Below are positions 21,701-31,970 of a DNA stretch of 64,000 nucleotides, one piece after another; within the stretch, counting starts at the first letter, position 1; each line of letters opens with the position of its first letter. The stretch covers positions 18,695,017-18,759,016 of the forward strand of contig OZ038379.1 in NCBI GenBank assembly GCA_964036045.1. Reading direction: 5' to 3'. This stretch comes from Eutreptiella sp. 'Long Island Sound 2002'. Taxonomy: Eukaryota; Euglenozoa; Euglenophyceae; Eutreptiales; Eutreptiaceae. The notes under the pieces were generated by a model, which was not told the DNA's origin, did not search any database, and saw only the letters and a list, made by a program, of their open reading frames with translations. A program made the translations under genes and the position numbers.

Positions 21701-23709
21701 GAGATGGAACCCTCAAGCACAGCTACCCTGACAACAAGTGGGTCCTAGTACCTCTGGGCCACTGGAACTGGAAGTGGAACCAGGCCAGGGGGAACTACTC
21801 CACCTATGAGCAGGAATTGCTCGCGGGTATGCCGGTGCTATCCTCACAAGCACGACTGTTTGGGAGTAACCCTGTGGTCTGGCTGTGCGACCAAGAACCG
21901 GTCCGCAGTTTCCAGAAGGGTCCCCCACCTGAGAAGGCCAAGCTACGTCGCTGGTGGACCTACCTCAGTCAACTACGGCTGACGGTACACCATATCCAGG
22001 GAGTGAAGAACGAGTGCGCCGACTACATCAGCCGCAACAACTTCGACGCCCTGATTGGTGCCCGGTCTGAAGCGCTGGCTAAGGAGGCGTTCAGCCGTAT
22101 GGACGTACACCTGGACCTGAACATGACCATGATACGCCCCCTGGATGGACTCCAACAATCGGAGTACCTGAAGGAGTTCGGGGATATCTACCGGCGCCTG
22201 GAGAAACGCCTTGAACCCCTCCTGGTCAACCAGGACCAGTGGAAGAGGGACAAGAGCTACCTCTGGCACGAGGACCGCATTGTGGTGCCTAGTGACCGAG
22301 TCCCAGCGCTGCTGAAGTGGACCCATGAGTCCAGCGGTCATGTGGGTGCTGACCGTACCCTGAGGCTGTTCAAGCAGTGGTTCCACACTACGTGGACTGA
22401 CGACCAACTGCGGAAGACACTCCAGCTTATCGTGGACAAGTGCCCGTGCAGGTCCTGTAAACCAGGGGATATCAGGGACAGAGGTCTCTACTCGACCCTG
22501 CCCATCCCACACTGTGCTAACAGTGTTCTATACGTGGACTACACGGAGATGCCGAAGTTCGGGGGCTATGACTTCGCCCTCGTGGTAACCTGTGGGTTGA
22601 CCAGGTTTACCAGGGTGTTCCCATGTACCAAGCACATTACCGGGGAGGAGACTATCAAGATACTCCTGGAGGAGTGGTTTTGTGTCTATGGGGCGCCCAA
22701 GGAGATCAACTCCGATGAGGACGTGCGAGTACGCTCAGATACTGGCTGGTACAAGAGGGTCCTGAGATCCCTCAATGTCCAGGTGTCTACGGGGATTCCC
22801 TACTCTCACACGAGCAACCCCCTATGTGAGCGACAGATCTGTGTCCTCAAGGAGAACGTCAGGGTATGGTGCAAAACTGAACGCACCAGAGACTGGGTGA
22901 GACTACTCCCCGTCCTATCCTTGATGATGAACTCCCAAGAGAGTTCAGCTACTGGCTACTCGCCTCATGAGCTATTCCTAGGGCGCCCGGCATGGTTCCT
23001 ACATGCCCCCTATCCAGAGGACACCCATTCTTCTGTGGGTGAATGGGTCCAAGAGCAACAAGCGAAGGTGGACAAGGCCAAGGCTATGCTCCAGAGAGTG
23101 AGGGAGCGTCAGTGGAACAAGAAGAACAAGCACCGAGTACCGGCCACCTACCAAGAGGGGGACTGGGTGCTGGTGCACCACAGTCGACTACCCGCCTGGC
23201 CACGCTCTACCAGCGATGACCCATACTTCGGGCCGTACAAGATCCTATCAGTGGATGGACACCGTATCACTGTGCGGTGTTCTCCCCGTCTAGGGGGGAC
23301 CCTGGTGTGCGCTGCTCAACACCTGAAGCGCTACCATGATCCTGAAGACCTCTTTGGGGAGGAGTGGGAGCTGAACGACGAGGAAATCGCCGCTCTGGAC
23401 CTACAAGGGGCTGCCAGCCCTATGGAAGTTGAAGGTGAACTCCCCGACATGAACGCCGAGGAGATGGCTAAGGAGGGCTTCTACGTGGTGAAGTCTGTCC
23501 TACGCCACCGCTATCGCCAGGGTTGGCGCTTCTTCACCCTCTGGGAAGGGTTTGGGGTCGAAGAGGCCACCTGGGAGCCCTTCTCTGCATTTGTACTACC
23601 TGAGGGACGCCTAAACTCAGTTCTGGTTGACTACTTGTCCCAGAACAACCTTGGTGAGTTGCTGAGGCTCGCTGAGACGCTTGCCTCCAAGACTAAAGCT
23701 AGGGACTGA
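18781..23709 (+). CDS. pol: Ty3-2 pol: protease, Dam-like domain, RT, RNase H, integrase, chromodomain
   Basis: In frame with gag; the first Met is at 18811 (1632 codons). Domain order by residue from that Met: aspartic protease (VLDTGAT, ~16-120); a Dam-like methyltransferase-related segment (VELFAS, YGNPRF, CSPDW, ~150-260); a long acidic linker; RT (~590-860, with LVVDYGELN, FKWKVMPFGVANAP and the HIDDVCLG active site); RNase H (TDAS, TYEQEL, WLCDQE, CADYIS, ~920-1080); integrase (zinc-binding H..H..C..C at ~1170-1220, LYVDYTEM, NSDEDVRVRS, CERQ); GPY/F module (DPYFGPYKIL); and a C-terminal chromodomain (FYVVKSVL, GWRFFTLWEGFG). No internal stop or frameshift. The enzyme set copies the RNA and inserts the cDNA. 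Confidence 0.9.
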   Translation, partial: RGRSGGTQDLVFWVRIRLGGREYLGVLDTGATISIVVKKILPYGSLKNTMTTAAIRIGDGHVVHSCGDCEVEVPMGSRTIAHRFYLMDTDAFDFVLGTDFFVQHSQIQSLTLQAPYLLYVDHGSGRESVPLEQSEHTSSYLRLSKEEPSNMMAASKTEDYQLLGEVLDQGLKELGYSREDLSVELFASDKQHVLDLYCSKGKNCSYKFYWPSFVMAYGNPRFSELGKVLTKVALERSRMVLCSPDWGAHGGNEYWRNLLDRLTISSVRLPDEAIYVPLGRKTPIGKPGWGSMLSVVDGSLTTIPWEDLDPTLVQAIQRESDGLALGDLKDRLRPQDAVETTPGGDEYVVTDTNAPNSPCHVPVTDGVSECGLSELPSSIHSDDETEHDAFFVQTCVEEVENAEYVAPLKPLLSMRVEDPVDEELDPRSRLREYVDSKRKLVAKKLCYAKPTRSSWPLKQGRMGDLSQLKEDPEQKITTWQREVDLKLMKSVWGAHVRTPEEDDLSEERVCEPPRACLCCHRPSEMVEQDLLYAYQGLKDTTTGEESVEDHLPKSIQGASNLHSDEDMEDKIKVLDPRVQKLIRTYLEVFGELPPPASCDKLVQMDLKLKPEFVGHKIRRRPYPAPKEQADEIERQIQECIDTGLVLEYKDGDYPLHCSPCFLVAKPGSTAKRLVVDYGELNKKTLNHSGSIRNMESTREKIAYCRYKTKMDKRSGFWQVDLTPNAQELLAFITPQGRVFKWKVMPFGVANAPALFQELMNKIFSILRRRPKVQELISRGAQMEAHIDDVCLGTNTQEDHLILLGEFFAVCQENHTRLKLEKCEFMQETMQYLGFDVGYGWWTPAASKAKPLMDAKVRHEDPKKGLHDVRSFIGACNFYRRHIKNFTYTSAVLTDLIKKSTTWRWGPQEQQAFDELKDKVANAKCLGVPRAQGKINLVTDASNVGGGGTLFQWQALEKEEFDSAISQWGTEGLNRDGTLKHSYPDNKWVLVPLGHWNWKWNQARGNYSTYEQELLAGMPVLSSQARLFGSNPVVWLCDQEPVRSFQKGPPPEKAKLRRWWTYLSQLRLTVHHIQGVKNECADYISRNNFDALIGARSEALAKEAFSRMDVHLDLNMTMIRPLDGLQQSEYLKEFGDIYRRLEKRLEPLLVNQDQWKRDKSYLWHEDRIVVPSDRVPALLKWTHESSGHVGADRTLRLFKQWFHTTWTDDQLRKTLQLIVDKCPCRSCKPGDIRDRGLYSTLPIPHCANSVLYVDYTEMPKFGGYDFALVVTCGLTRFTRVFPCTKHITGEETIKILLEEWFCVYGAPKEINSDEDVRVRSDTGWYKRVLRSLNVQVSTGIPYSHTSNPLCERQICVLKENVRVWCKTERTRDWVRLLPVLSLMMNSQESSATGYSPHELFLGRPAWFLHAPYPEDTHSSVGEWVQEQQAKVDKAKAMLQRVRERQWNKKNKHRVPATYQEGDWVLVHHSRLPAWPRSTSDDPYFGPYKILSVDGHRITVRCSPRLGGTLVCAAQHLKRYHDPEDLFGEEWELNDEEIAALDLQGAASPMEVEGELPDMNAEEMAKEGFYVVKSVLRHRYRQGWRFFTLWEGFGVEEATWEPFSAFVLPEGRLNSVLVDYLSQNNLGELLRLAETLASKTKARD

Positions 23710-25960
23710 ACCTTACCCTTACCTGCCGAAGCGTATGTGTGAGTGTGCTATTCCTAAGGTCCTGAGAGCAAGCCGCAGAAGTGGTGTCCTAATTATACCC
23801 AAGTCTGCGCCCTTGCTAAACCTGGAGGGTTGGCTTATTGATGCCACGGGGTACGCCCCGGGTCTTGCCTCCCCTATGCGCCCAAGTTCTGTGCTGGCGC
23901 AAAACCTTTGGGGAATACCCAGCATACTAATCCAGGTATTGTTTTCCCTACCTATCTGTCTACTACAGGGAGGGGTGGCCAAAAGCTATGAAGGCATGAA
24001 AACGCCGTTTTGCTATGTGGCCAAAACACTGACCTAACCACTGCCACAGCCCACCAACCCTGCTAAAAATGCAGGAAACGGGTGGGACAGTGACACACGC
24101 ACCACAGGTCCTACACACCCTACAGTGGCACCATCCTGGTGGGCGAGCACTGGGCAACTGGCTCTAGCCCCCACACAGGACAACCACTCCTACACGCACA
24201 CTCTACTGGGCGTTGCGAAGTCAAAGGTGTCGTGGGTCCTAGCGACCCTCCTGTGAAATGACAAGAGAAGACAGCGCTGCTAAGCAACTGTGGCCTAACA
24301 GGGGACGCCACAACCCGTTTCCCCTGCTAGGGCTTGGAGGGAAGGAGTGCTCTCGCGTGCAAGGCGCAGATGACGATGAAGTCGGACTCCTTGCTCTGCC
24401 ACAGGCGGAGCGGAGTTACTTGTTTGTGTGATCTGCGCCCTTGTTTAGCAGGGCAAAAAAAAAGGCTGCTGCACCAATCACCCTACCTGCCCACCTGTAA
24501 AACAAAGGCAAATGAAAGGGCGTTTGCGGCGGAGGAACCAAGCCACACTCCAGGTATTATACCCTTCTCAGTGTGACCTATAATACACTGTCCGCAAACA
24601 CGCTGGAAGACCAGCTACCCTTGTCAAGCAAGCAAGCGTTAAGGGACTCCTCAGGTTCTCTTAAAGAACGTACCGAGCAGCCCCTGGGTAGCCTAAACAA
24701 GGTTTACCGTGCGCACTTCGCGTGGCCTACCCTTTAATGCGTGTGTGAATGCGCGGGCATGCACTTGGGTCGTGGGCAAACCTGCCCATCTTCACCGCAA
24801 TCTTGACTCCACGAGGGGGTGGCCCCGCCTGGGCGTACCCACCTTACCTACCGTTGGGAAGTGAAGCAAGGTGAGAGGTAAAACGGGGCGCACGCGAAGA
24901 ACGTTGCTATGCACTTGTGTGTATGTCTAATCACCCTGATCTGACCGCTAATCATCTGCAATCTTTCTAATCAATCCCTCTATCGCGGTCTATCTTTGTT
25001 AGCGCTGCTACAAGGCTCGTTCACGGAGACACGAGACGAGCAATGTGTATGCGGCATGCGAGACGAACATACCTGTAGTTTATACCTGATTCATTGAAGT
25101 CTTTTCGTTCATTTTCGAATTCTTGAATTTTTGAAGCTTCTATTAGTGTGGGTGGAATCTGTATGTTTATTTATTAATGTGTGTCTCGTCATTTTCAAGA
25201 CTACATGAGACATACGTTTATAATTCCATCATTTCTCCACTTTCCGGCGCTTCGCTAGGAGCCGCTCCTGCGCGCCGCCATTTTATGCGTATGAATTTCT
25301 GGATTTAAAAAATCTAGAGATGACTATAATTTCTATAAAAATGTGCTTCTGATGCACAATTGGATTCTGCTCAGGTGTGTCGTTTCAGAAAAATTCTACG
25401 CCGTCATTTGACGGATTTTGATGTCGTCGCTTCGTTTTTGCGTGGATTCGTCCATAATTCTCCCATTCCTGCCTCTGCAGATACCCACGCGCAGCCTCGC
25501 TGAGTAGGCCGTGTTCGGGCCGGAACGCAGGTGCCTGGAGAGACTGAGCAGAACCAAGACCCCTCCAAGGGGCAAATTAATTTCTTTCTCGACTCCCTTC
25601 GCCCCAAGACAGGTCACAGGTCGCCAGCAGGTTTACGAGAACCCATGCGAGTGTGTATATTGTGTCTTGCGTTTGGGTTGTGTCGACGCTGCGTCTTGGA
25701 GGGAGGGATGCATATGCACATGTTTGGCATGCTCCCATACTAACCCAACCAAGCCACAGGAGCCCCGGCAGCGCCATGAGCGCTGAGTCTTCTGTAGGAT
25801 ATGTTACAAACAAAGCAGCAAAAGAGCGCCAGCCATGGTGAGCGCTCATTTTTCAGTGTGAGGGAGACTGTAGGTATTTTAAAGTAGATGTGGAAACCAA
25901 GGAGAGGCCAAGAAAAATTCCCTTTTTCCTAAAATGCGACAGTGGTGGCCACCACAGCAC
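23710..25960 (+). other. Ty3-2 long 3' non-coding region
   Basis: 2.25 kb lies between the pol stop and the polypurine tract. No env-like or antisense gene was recognised. The first kilobase is conserved with Ty3-1; the rest is AT-richer. Its function is unknown; it may hold packaging or regulatory sequence. Confidence 0.6.
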
Positions 25961-25968
25961 AAGGGGGG
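25961..25968 (+). promoter_or_regulatory. Ty3-2 polypurine tract
   Basis: aagggggg sits directly before the 3' LTR. It is the expected primer for plus-strand DNA synthesis and helps fix the LTR start at AGTAAG. Confidence 0.8.
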
Positions 25969-26765
25969 AGTAAGAAAAAGTGCTTTTCCATTGCTTTGAG
26001 GCATACTCTAGTTGTATTAGAGATGCACTGAGCATCCATGCATTTTTATCTTAGTATTGGTCCCACCAAAAGTGGTGATAACACATTTTGACCTATGGAA
26101 CCAAACACCCAGTCAGGATATGGAGTGGACGCCTTAATCCCCTTTCAATGTGAAATAAAACATCTTTTCCTGAGTTGACTGAGCACTGACATACCTAAAG
26201 TAGAGCCTATGAATTTATCTATGTTTTTCCATGAATTCTTAGCTATCCTAGTGGTATGCACCCTAGGGGGCTGGGCACCTCTTTTTGAGAGGTCCTGGGT
26301 TCAATTCCTGGTCAGCCTAGCTAAGTAGGAAGATCCCATGTGACATGGCAGTGACCTCATCGCCACATACCATGCCACCTCAGCACATATGGGACCCAAA
26401 ACAAAGAGTGCACATCTCCTGAGATGGCACTATGGAGAGAGAGTGACCATGGGGCAGTTTTCTAACTCTTTTCCCAAAACATTTCAGCTATCTTTCCGAA
26501 TATGCATTCATTTGTGACCTGAGTTGCAGTTTCTGTGAATATCCAATCATCTTTCACTGTTTACACTGCAGCCCTTCATGCTTTGATCCTGAATCCTCTT
26601 TTCTTTGCATACTATTGGCTTGGGCTATCCTGGAGTGACTTGGAGTGACTGTATTTCATCAAAACAAAGCTTTTCATCTCCAAAAACAAGCAGCAGGAAA
26701 CCCTACACCAACAGCAAGCAGCAGGAGAGGCAAAACACAGTGCTGAAGACACTAGAAACCTTTCT
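25969..26765 (+). repeat. Ty3-2 3' LTR (797 bp)
   Basis: Same length and termini as the 5' LTR. It is followed by the TCTGT target duplication (26766-26770) and then by the continuation of the LINE B repeat that was interrupted at 15390. Confidence 0.9.
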
Positions 26766-26770
26766 TCTGT

Positions 26771-27980
26771 TGCATGTGTCGGGCAGGTTGACGTCTTTCC
26801 CGTCAGTGTGTCCGACAGTCAGGTGTTGCTGGGGTGTGTTGCGCGGCCGTGCGCCGTCGGGTTGTACCGGGGGTCCTTGTGGGCGAGGTTGGCCCGCCCG
26901 GGGTCGTCGTGGTTTATGGCCGAGTGCGCAGCTGTTGGTGTGACGTCCATCGGCCGGCCCTCCGGTGGGGGAAGGTGACCCCGCAGCCATCGTGTCGTCT
27001 CCCCCCTTGCTCATGGGCGGTGCGGGACTCGCGTCGCGCGCGTGCGGCTGTGCGTCGTCGCTGCAGGTCCTGTGGCCGGGTGCGGCTCACGGTCCTGGGG
27101 GGTTTCCCACGCGTCGCACAAGGGTGCCGCCGAGGGTACTGAAGATTTCGTGCACAGGGGCCGGGTGTGCCGCCCGGTCCTCTGTCTCAGTGCGGGTGGC
27201 GGGCTGCCGTCGTTCGCCCAGCTCCACCGCCCGGATCTGGCGGATGGCGGTGTTCGGCAACGCTCCCGTGGTCATTGGCTCGGTCGTGGGCCCCGCGTGT
27301 TTGGCTGGCTCCTTTTCCCCGGCCCCCCGCGGATCCGTTACGTGGGAGAGGAGGGTCAGATGGGATGACGGGTCCGTGTGTGGTGCTGCCCCCATTCCCT
27401 GTTGCAGGTGGGTCGCGGGAATCTGGGAAGTGCGGCCCGCACCCGGTAGATGTGGGAGGAGGTCGTTGGTTTTTCCTTCGTGTCTGACACCATGGGCTGC
27501 TAAGGCTAGCCTCTACTCCTTGGGTGCCCGTTGCACGTGCCGGGTAGGTTGACGCCTTCCCTGCTGGTGTGCCCGGTCGACGGGCGTTGCTGGAGTGTAC
27601 TGCGCGGCCGCGCGTTGTTGGGTTGTACGAGGGGGTCTGTTTGGACGTGGTCCGCCCGCCTGGGGACGTCGTGGTTCGTGGCCCACTCCGCAGCCGGTGG
27701 CGTGACGTCCGTTGTCCGGTCCTCCGGCGGGAGGAGGCGACCCCGCGTCCGCCGTGTCGTCTCTTCCCTTCCGCATGGCCGTTGCGGGTTTCGCGGCCGG
27801 CTGTGGCTCAGGGCCCTGGGGGGTTACCCACGCGTCGCACAAGGGCGCTGCGGAGGGCACTGAAGATTTCGTGCACCAGGGCTGCGTGCGCCGCCTGGGC
27901 TTCAGTCTTAGTGCGGATGGTGGGCTGCAGTTGCTCGCCCAGTGCCAGCGCCCGGACCTGGTGGATCGCGAAGACGGGGC
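26771..27980. repeat. Diverged ~720-760-bp tandem duplication in LINE B 3' region
   Basis: tgcatgtgtcgggcaggttgac at 26771 recurs as tgcacgtgccgggtaggttgac at 27532, and acgcgtcgcacaaggg recurs at 27109 and 27830. A further partial unit lies at 15117-15390, left of Ty3-2. Each unit includes the C-terminal end of the Ulp1-like ORF (VRRVGNPPGP), so a coding end and its downstream sequence were duplicated together. Confidence 0.8.
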
Positions 27981-28908
27981 ACAGGTTGATCGCGATGGGG
28001 GTCTCTGCCGTTCGTTCCGGGATAGCCTCCAACTGCTGCCGGCCGCCAAGGTAGAACCTCCGCGCCGCTGACCACGCCCTGGTGTGTGGCCAGGGGCGTC
28101 GCGCCGGCCGCCAGAGGCAGTGGAGGGCGTGGCCTGGGTGCCAGGTGCCTGCTGTCCCCGACACGACGGCCGACAGGGGGTCCGGGGGTTGGTCTGGGAG
28201 CAGGGGGCGGGGGCTGTCCAGCAGGTCCGTGGTCGCCGGGAGCATGGAGTCGAGGGCCTCCAAGCTCCAGTGGCCCCTCTGCGGGGGCGGCATGATCCGC
28301 GCTTGGTAGTAGTGGCCATTCTCCAACACGATCATGGCGATGGTGCCGGGGTCACGTTCGCGCAGTGGGGGCGCCGCGCGCGCCGTCTCCGGGTAGCGTG
28401 CTGCCAGGCTTGTGAGGTTGTGGCCCCTGCTACGGGCGGTCCCGCTTTCCCATGCCGCCAGGCCTTCGTGCGGCGGGATACGGAGGTTGTTGGGCCTCGG
28501 TGGCGGGGCGGCCCGCTCCCGGCCCCCGGTGCTGGGCGCGGGCCTGGGGTCCGTCCGCGGCGCTATGAGCGTGTGTACCCAGCCCAGGTGTGGGACCCAC
28601 ACACCCCCCTGGGCTGGTTGGCGGGTTTTCAACCACCAGATCCACGCTTCAACAAGGTCTTCGGAGATCTGTGCCCCGGGGGTGACGAGCGCCTGGAGCT
28701 GCCGCACAAAAATTCTGGTTGATGCGGCGTGTCGCAGGGGGACCAGGGCGAAGAGCCTGTCCTGGTCCACGTCACGGAGGTGTTCCCGGAGGGTTGCCAC
28801 CAGCTCGCTCGAGGGCGTGGAAGCATGGATGGCGTAGAGCGCTCTCAGCTCCGCGTCGTCGAAGGGACCCGCGCTTCTTTGCTGCGGCGGTGGGGGGGGC
28901 ATGGCCAC
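27808..28908 (-). CDS. LINE B Ulp1-like (C48-type) cysteine protease ORF
   Basis: 366 codons. Residues 81-118 (ISEDLVEAWIWWLK then VWVPHLGWVHTLI) resemble the entry segment of Ulp1/SENP proteases. His199 (ENGHYYQARI), Asp220 (EALDSML) and Cys264 (ALHCLW) follow at spacings (21 and 44) close to those of Ulp1 catalytic residues. The usual Gln before the Cys is not visible. Ulp1-type proteases cleave SUMO or ubiquitin conjugates, and related proteases occur in NeSL-type non-LTR elements. A frameshift within the Cys region is possible. The ORF end is repeated downstream in the tandem array. Similarity was judged by eye. Confidence 0.45.
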   Translation of the reverse strand: MAMPPPPPQQRSAGPFDDAELRALYAIHASTPSSELVATLREHLRDVDQDRLFALVPLRHAASTRIFVRQLQALVTPGAQISEDLVEAWIWWLKTRQPAQGGVWVPHLGWVHTLIAPRTDPRPAPSTGGRERAAPPPRPNNLRIPPHEGLAAWESGTARSRGHNLTSLAARYPETARAAPPLRERDPGTIAMIVLENGHYYQARIMPPPQRGHWSLEALDSMLPATTDLLDSPRPLLPDQPPDPLSAVVSGTAGTWHPGHALHCLWRPARRPWPHTRAWSAARRFYLGGRQQLEAIPERTAETPIAINLCPVFAIHQVRALALGEQLQPTIRTKTEAQAAHAALVHEIFSALRSALVRRVGNPPGP

Positions 28909-28968
28909 CCGGTCCTGGTCCAGCGCTGCACCAGCCGGGGAGGGGTGCTGTGAGGTGGTGCCAGGGTG

Positions 28969-30063
28969 TCACCCAGGCACGTACTCCGTGGGGGGTTCCT
29001 GTTGCTGGGGCACCGAGCAGGGCGTGGCGGCGGGCAGTGGGCCAGCGGACTCCTTGGGGCCGGAGGTCCCCGTCATTTCTGTGTCCGCCCTTCGGCCGCT
29101 CGCGTCGTGCCCCGGTTGCCGCGATGTGCCCTCCGTGGCTTGGCGGTTTTCGGGCTGCGGGGAGGGCTGCCCCCTCGCTCCTTGCGCAGGGCTTGAGTCG
29201 GCCGCAGTCTCCCTTGGTCGCGTGTCCGTGGCGTGTGGTCCCCCCGACACTGGGTTGGCTACTGACCCTGGCAGGAAGGCGGCGGATGAGCTGGATGCTT
29301 CACCCGCCGCCTGGCGGGGGTCCGCTTGAAGCGCTGCCTGCCGCCCGCGCTCGACTGGCGTGAGAATGGTGGGGATGTGCGTTCGTTTGGTGCGGGGCCT
29401 CTTGGACCGGCGTCTGGGATCAGTGGCAGATGATGTTCGTCGGGCGTGAGGGTCGCAGGGGCCCCCGTGGTCCCTGTCCATATCCTCATGGAAGTTGACT
29501 TGCCGCGCCGTGGGAGGCAGCGTGCGGCTGCGGCAACGGGATCGGCCAGGGTTCCTTGTCTCTTGTTGTTGTTTTGGCGTGCCGCCTTGCGCCCGCGAGG
29601 CCTGGGGACTGCCCGGGCTCCTCCGCGGGGCGAACGGTCGCAGGGGGCTGCTGTATGTGCCAGAGGGGGAGCCCCTCCCGGGTGGTGGACCCCGTGGGCG
29701 TTCCGGGGAGTGTCGGCGCGCCGCCTGCCTGGGAGGCTCCGGGACGTCTTGGGACCGCGGCCTCCGGTGGCCTGAGGCGTGTCCTTGGTAGCCCGGTGAT
29801 CCAGGGATTTCCCAGATATCATGGTCCTGCATGGTCGCACGGATGCGCAGGGCGGCGCGCTGGTGCCACTGCCAGTGGAGTCCATTCCATTCATCGGGGC
29901 TGTAGGCCCCCATATGCGCCATGAGCCGGGTGGCCACATAGTGCCATTGGCCGGGGTGGTCCATGGTGGCGGGAGCCTGTGCCCCGTCCGATGGCCAAAC
30001 GTGACATCTGCCATGGTGCGGGTTCCCTCCGCGAGGTGGCGGGACCGTGAAGAAAGCAGCCAT
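28969..30063 (-). pseudogene. LINE B disordered ORF, unknown function
   Basis: 364 codons, mostly Pro/Arg/Ser/Gln-rich and probably disordered. The N-terminal part has a short ordered stretch (WHYVATRLMAHMGAYSPDEW). A second frame just upstream (around 30014-30140) also looks protein-like, with AGEQLALAVCIRWLLS. This suggests that a frameshift separates the start of the protein from the rest. No domain was recognised. It lies between the P/A-rich ORF and the Ulp1-like ORF on the same strand. Confidence 0.35.
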
Positions 30064-30149
30064 CGTATGCAGACTGCCAGGGCGAGCTGCTCCCCGGCGG
30101 TGAGCCCGGGGACCCAGAGGCCCAGGTCTTGGGTCGCCGATTCCTCAGC

Positions 30150-31637
30150 TTATTCGCTGGGGTGGCTGGCGTCGCCCTCCAAGCGTGCGTAGTCCAGGTG
30201 CCCCCACCCCCAGGGCGGGGCGGCCCCCGGCGGCGGGCCGATAGGCTCGCTAGCGGTGTTGGTGGCCGCTTCCACGCGCGCACCCTGTCCTAGGGCGCCG
30301 CGCTCGTCCGCGGTCCGGTCCAACGCACCGCCCGCGGTCGCCCGCTCCTCACCCGCAGTGGTAACCTGCCCCAGGGCGGTGTAATCGCGCTGGAGATGTG
30401 CTTGTCGTGATGCCGTGAGGGGTGTGTCTTCTGCCTGGTCACGTCGCGGCTCCGGGCGCACGCGTGGCGCCACCGGTGCCGGGACCATGTGGGGGTCACC
30501 CCTGCAGGACACCATGAAGGCATCGAAAGAGTCGTGGTCACAGTTGTGTCCGTTGGGTGACTTTCTTCCTTCGGCCGCGCGCTGGGGCGTGTCGGGTGTG
30601 GCTTCCCGGGTCTCTGACCCCGCGCGGGCTTCCGGTGGATCTCGCTGCGGCCCCCCCCCCCAAGCGTGCTTGCGTCTGCGCGAAGTGCTAGGTTCGCCAG
30701 GGGGGTGGCGCCCGCGCGATCTGCGGCTGGGGGTCGGCGGAGTCCGTCCCCACACTCGGTGTCCGGAGTCGGTTCCTCAGGTGCCGCGTCAGGCTGGCCA
30801 GCGGCCAATGCCTCGTCACCTCTGTGTGCCGCGTCGTTCGGCGGGTCGGCACTCTGCATTGACGGCCGGTCCGCTCCCCTGACAGGCTCCCCCATTTGTT
30901 TTGGCGCCGGTGTCCGTTGTGGGGGCCCCTGCATTGCTTCCGCGCCCACCGTGGGCTCCCCGTGCTGCGGTTGGGTCGGCGGTGCAGGCGGTTCGGCTTC
31001 ATCGTTCGTCGGTTGCGGTGCCCCTCGGGCGTGGCCTTCCGCCACGGGCGGCGGCTCGGGTCGGCTCCCCGGGCCCGCGGGCTGTGGGGTCGCCGCCTGG
31101 GGCGGCGATGCGTGCCGGATCTGGGCCGGGGTCCGTGCCGGGGGCTTGGCAACCGGGAGATGACGGCTCTGCCGGTCGCTCCGGCGGCCCGGTTGATGGG
31201 GCATGGTGCCGCTGGGGCGCCGTTCCGTCGTGCGTCATGGCCCGTAGATCTTCGGTGCGGGACGTTGCCGGAGCCTGGGGGGTTAGGCCCTCGGTGGGTC
31301 CGGGGGTGTGGGGCTGCACGGTGTTGGAGGGCCGGGCGGCGGTAGTGTCGGTCCGGGCAGCGGTGTGTGCCTGTGTGGGGGGGCTGTCGGGTGGCGTGTA
31401 TGCTGGGTCCGCCGCCGGCCGGTCAGGTGTGCCATGGTGCGGGCGGGGTTCCGGGTGGGCCTGTGCTGCTGCCGCTCGGCTGGCTGCCGGCCGTGGACCG
31501 TGCGCAGGCGCGACGGGTGGTGTTAGGGGTTGCGGGCTTCCTGTGGGGCTCGGGGCCAGTTCCCTGTGCGGGTTTGCGGTCCCGGGGGGTTGCTCCGGCT
31601 GGGTGCCCATCGCCCCCGTATTCGTGGGGCCGGGCAT
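30150..31637 (-). pseudogene. LINE B Pro/Ala-rich low-complexity ORFs
   Basis: Overlapping minus-strand frames (30999-31637, 30290-31204, 30150-30755) are rich in Pro, Ala, Thr and Arg with no recognisable fold. They may be pieces of one disordered protein shifted by indels, or simply open because of GC content. The plus-strand frame 30901-32142 is judged a shadow. Confidence 0.3.
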
Positions 31638-31970
31638 GGCTCTGCTCCCGGTAGGTGATGCCCGGTGTCCCCGGTTCCCAGTGGCCGTGTGGTGTTGTGT
31701 TGGTTGTCTTTGCGCCGCCCGTTTGGACGCACGCTCTTGTCGGGGGCTTCGTGGCGTGCCGGCCCTAAATGGTGCCGCATCGCCCGTAGTCCGCGTGGCG
31801 TTGGTGGCCGGCTGTTGGTGTGGTGCGGCGACGGGTGTGGGGGGGGCGGAGGTGGACGGGTTGGGGGACGTGGAAGACGTTGCGGCGGACGTTCGGGCCC
31901 GTACATTCGTGGCCCTAATTGCCGTCGTGGCGCGGGATCAGGGCGGGAGGGTGGTGATGGTCGTGGTGGT

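Larger units (their letters stand above)
15391..26765 (+). mobile_element. Ty3-2: complete chromovirus (11.4 kb)
   Basis: A full Ty3/gypsy element has two 797-bp LTRs, a tRNA primer site at 16187, gag and pol in one frame, a 2.3-kb non-coding 3' region, a polypurine tract at 25961-25968 and a 5-bp target duplication. The LTRs differ at roughly 16 of 797 positions (about 2%). It sits inside the tandem-repeat 3' region of LINE B. All pol domains appear uninterrupted; gag and pol are separated only by in-frame UGA codons. This is the reference copy for Ty3-1. Confidence 0.92.
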
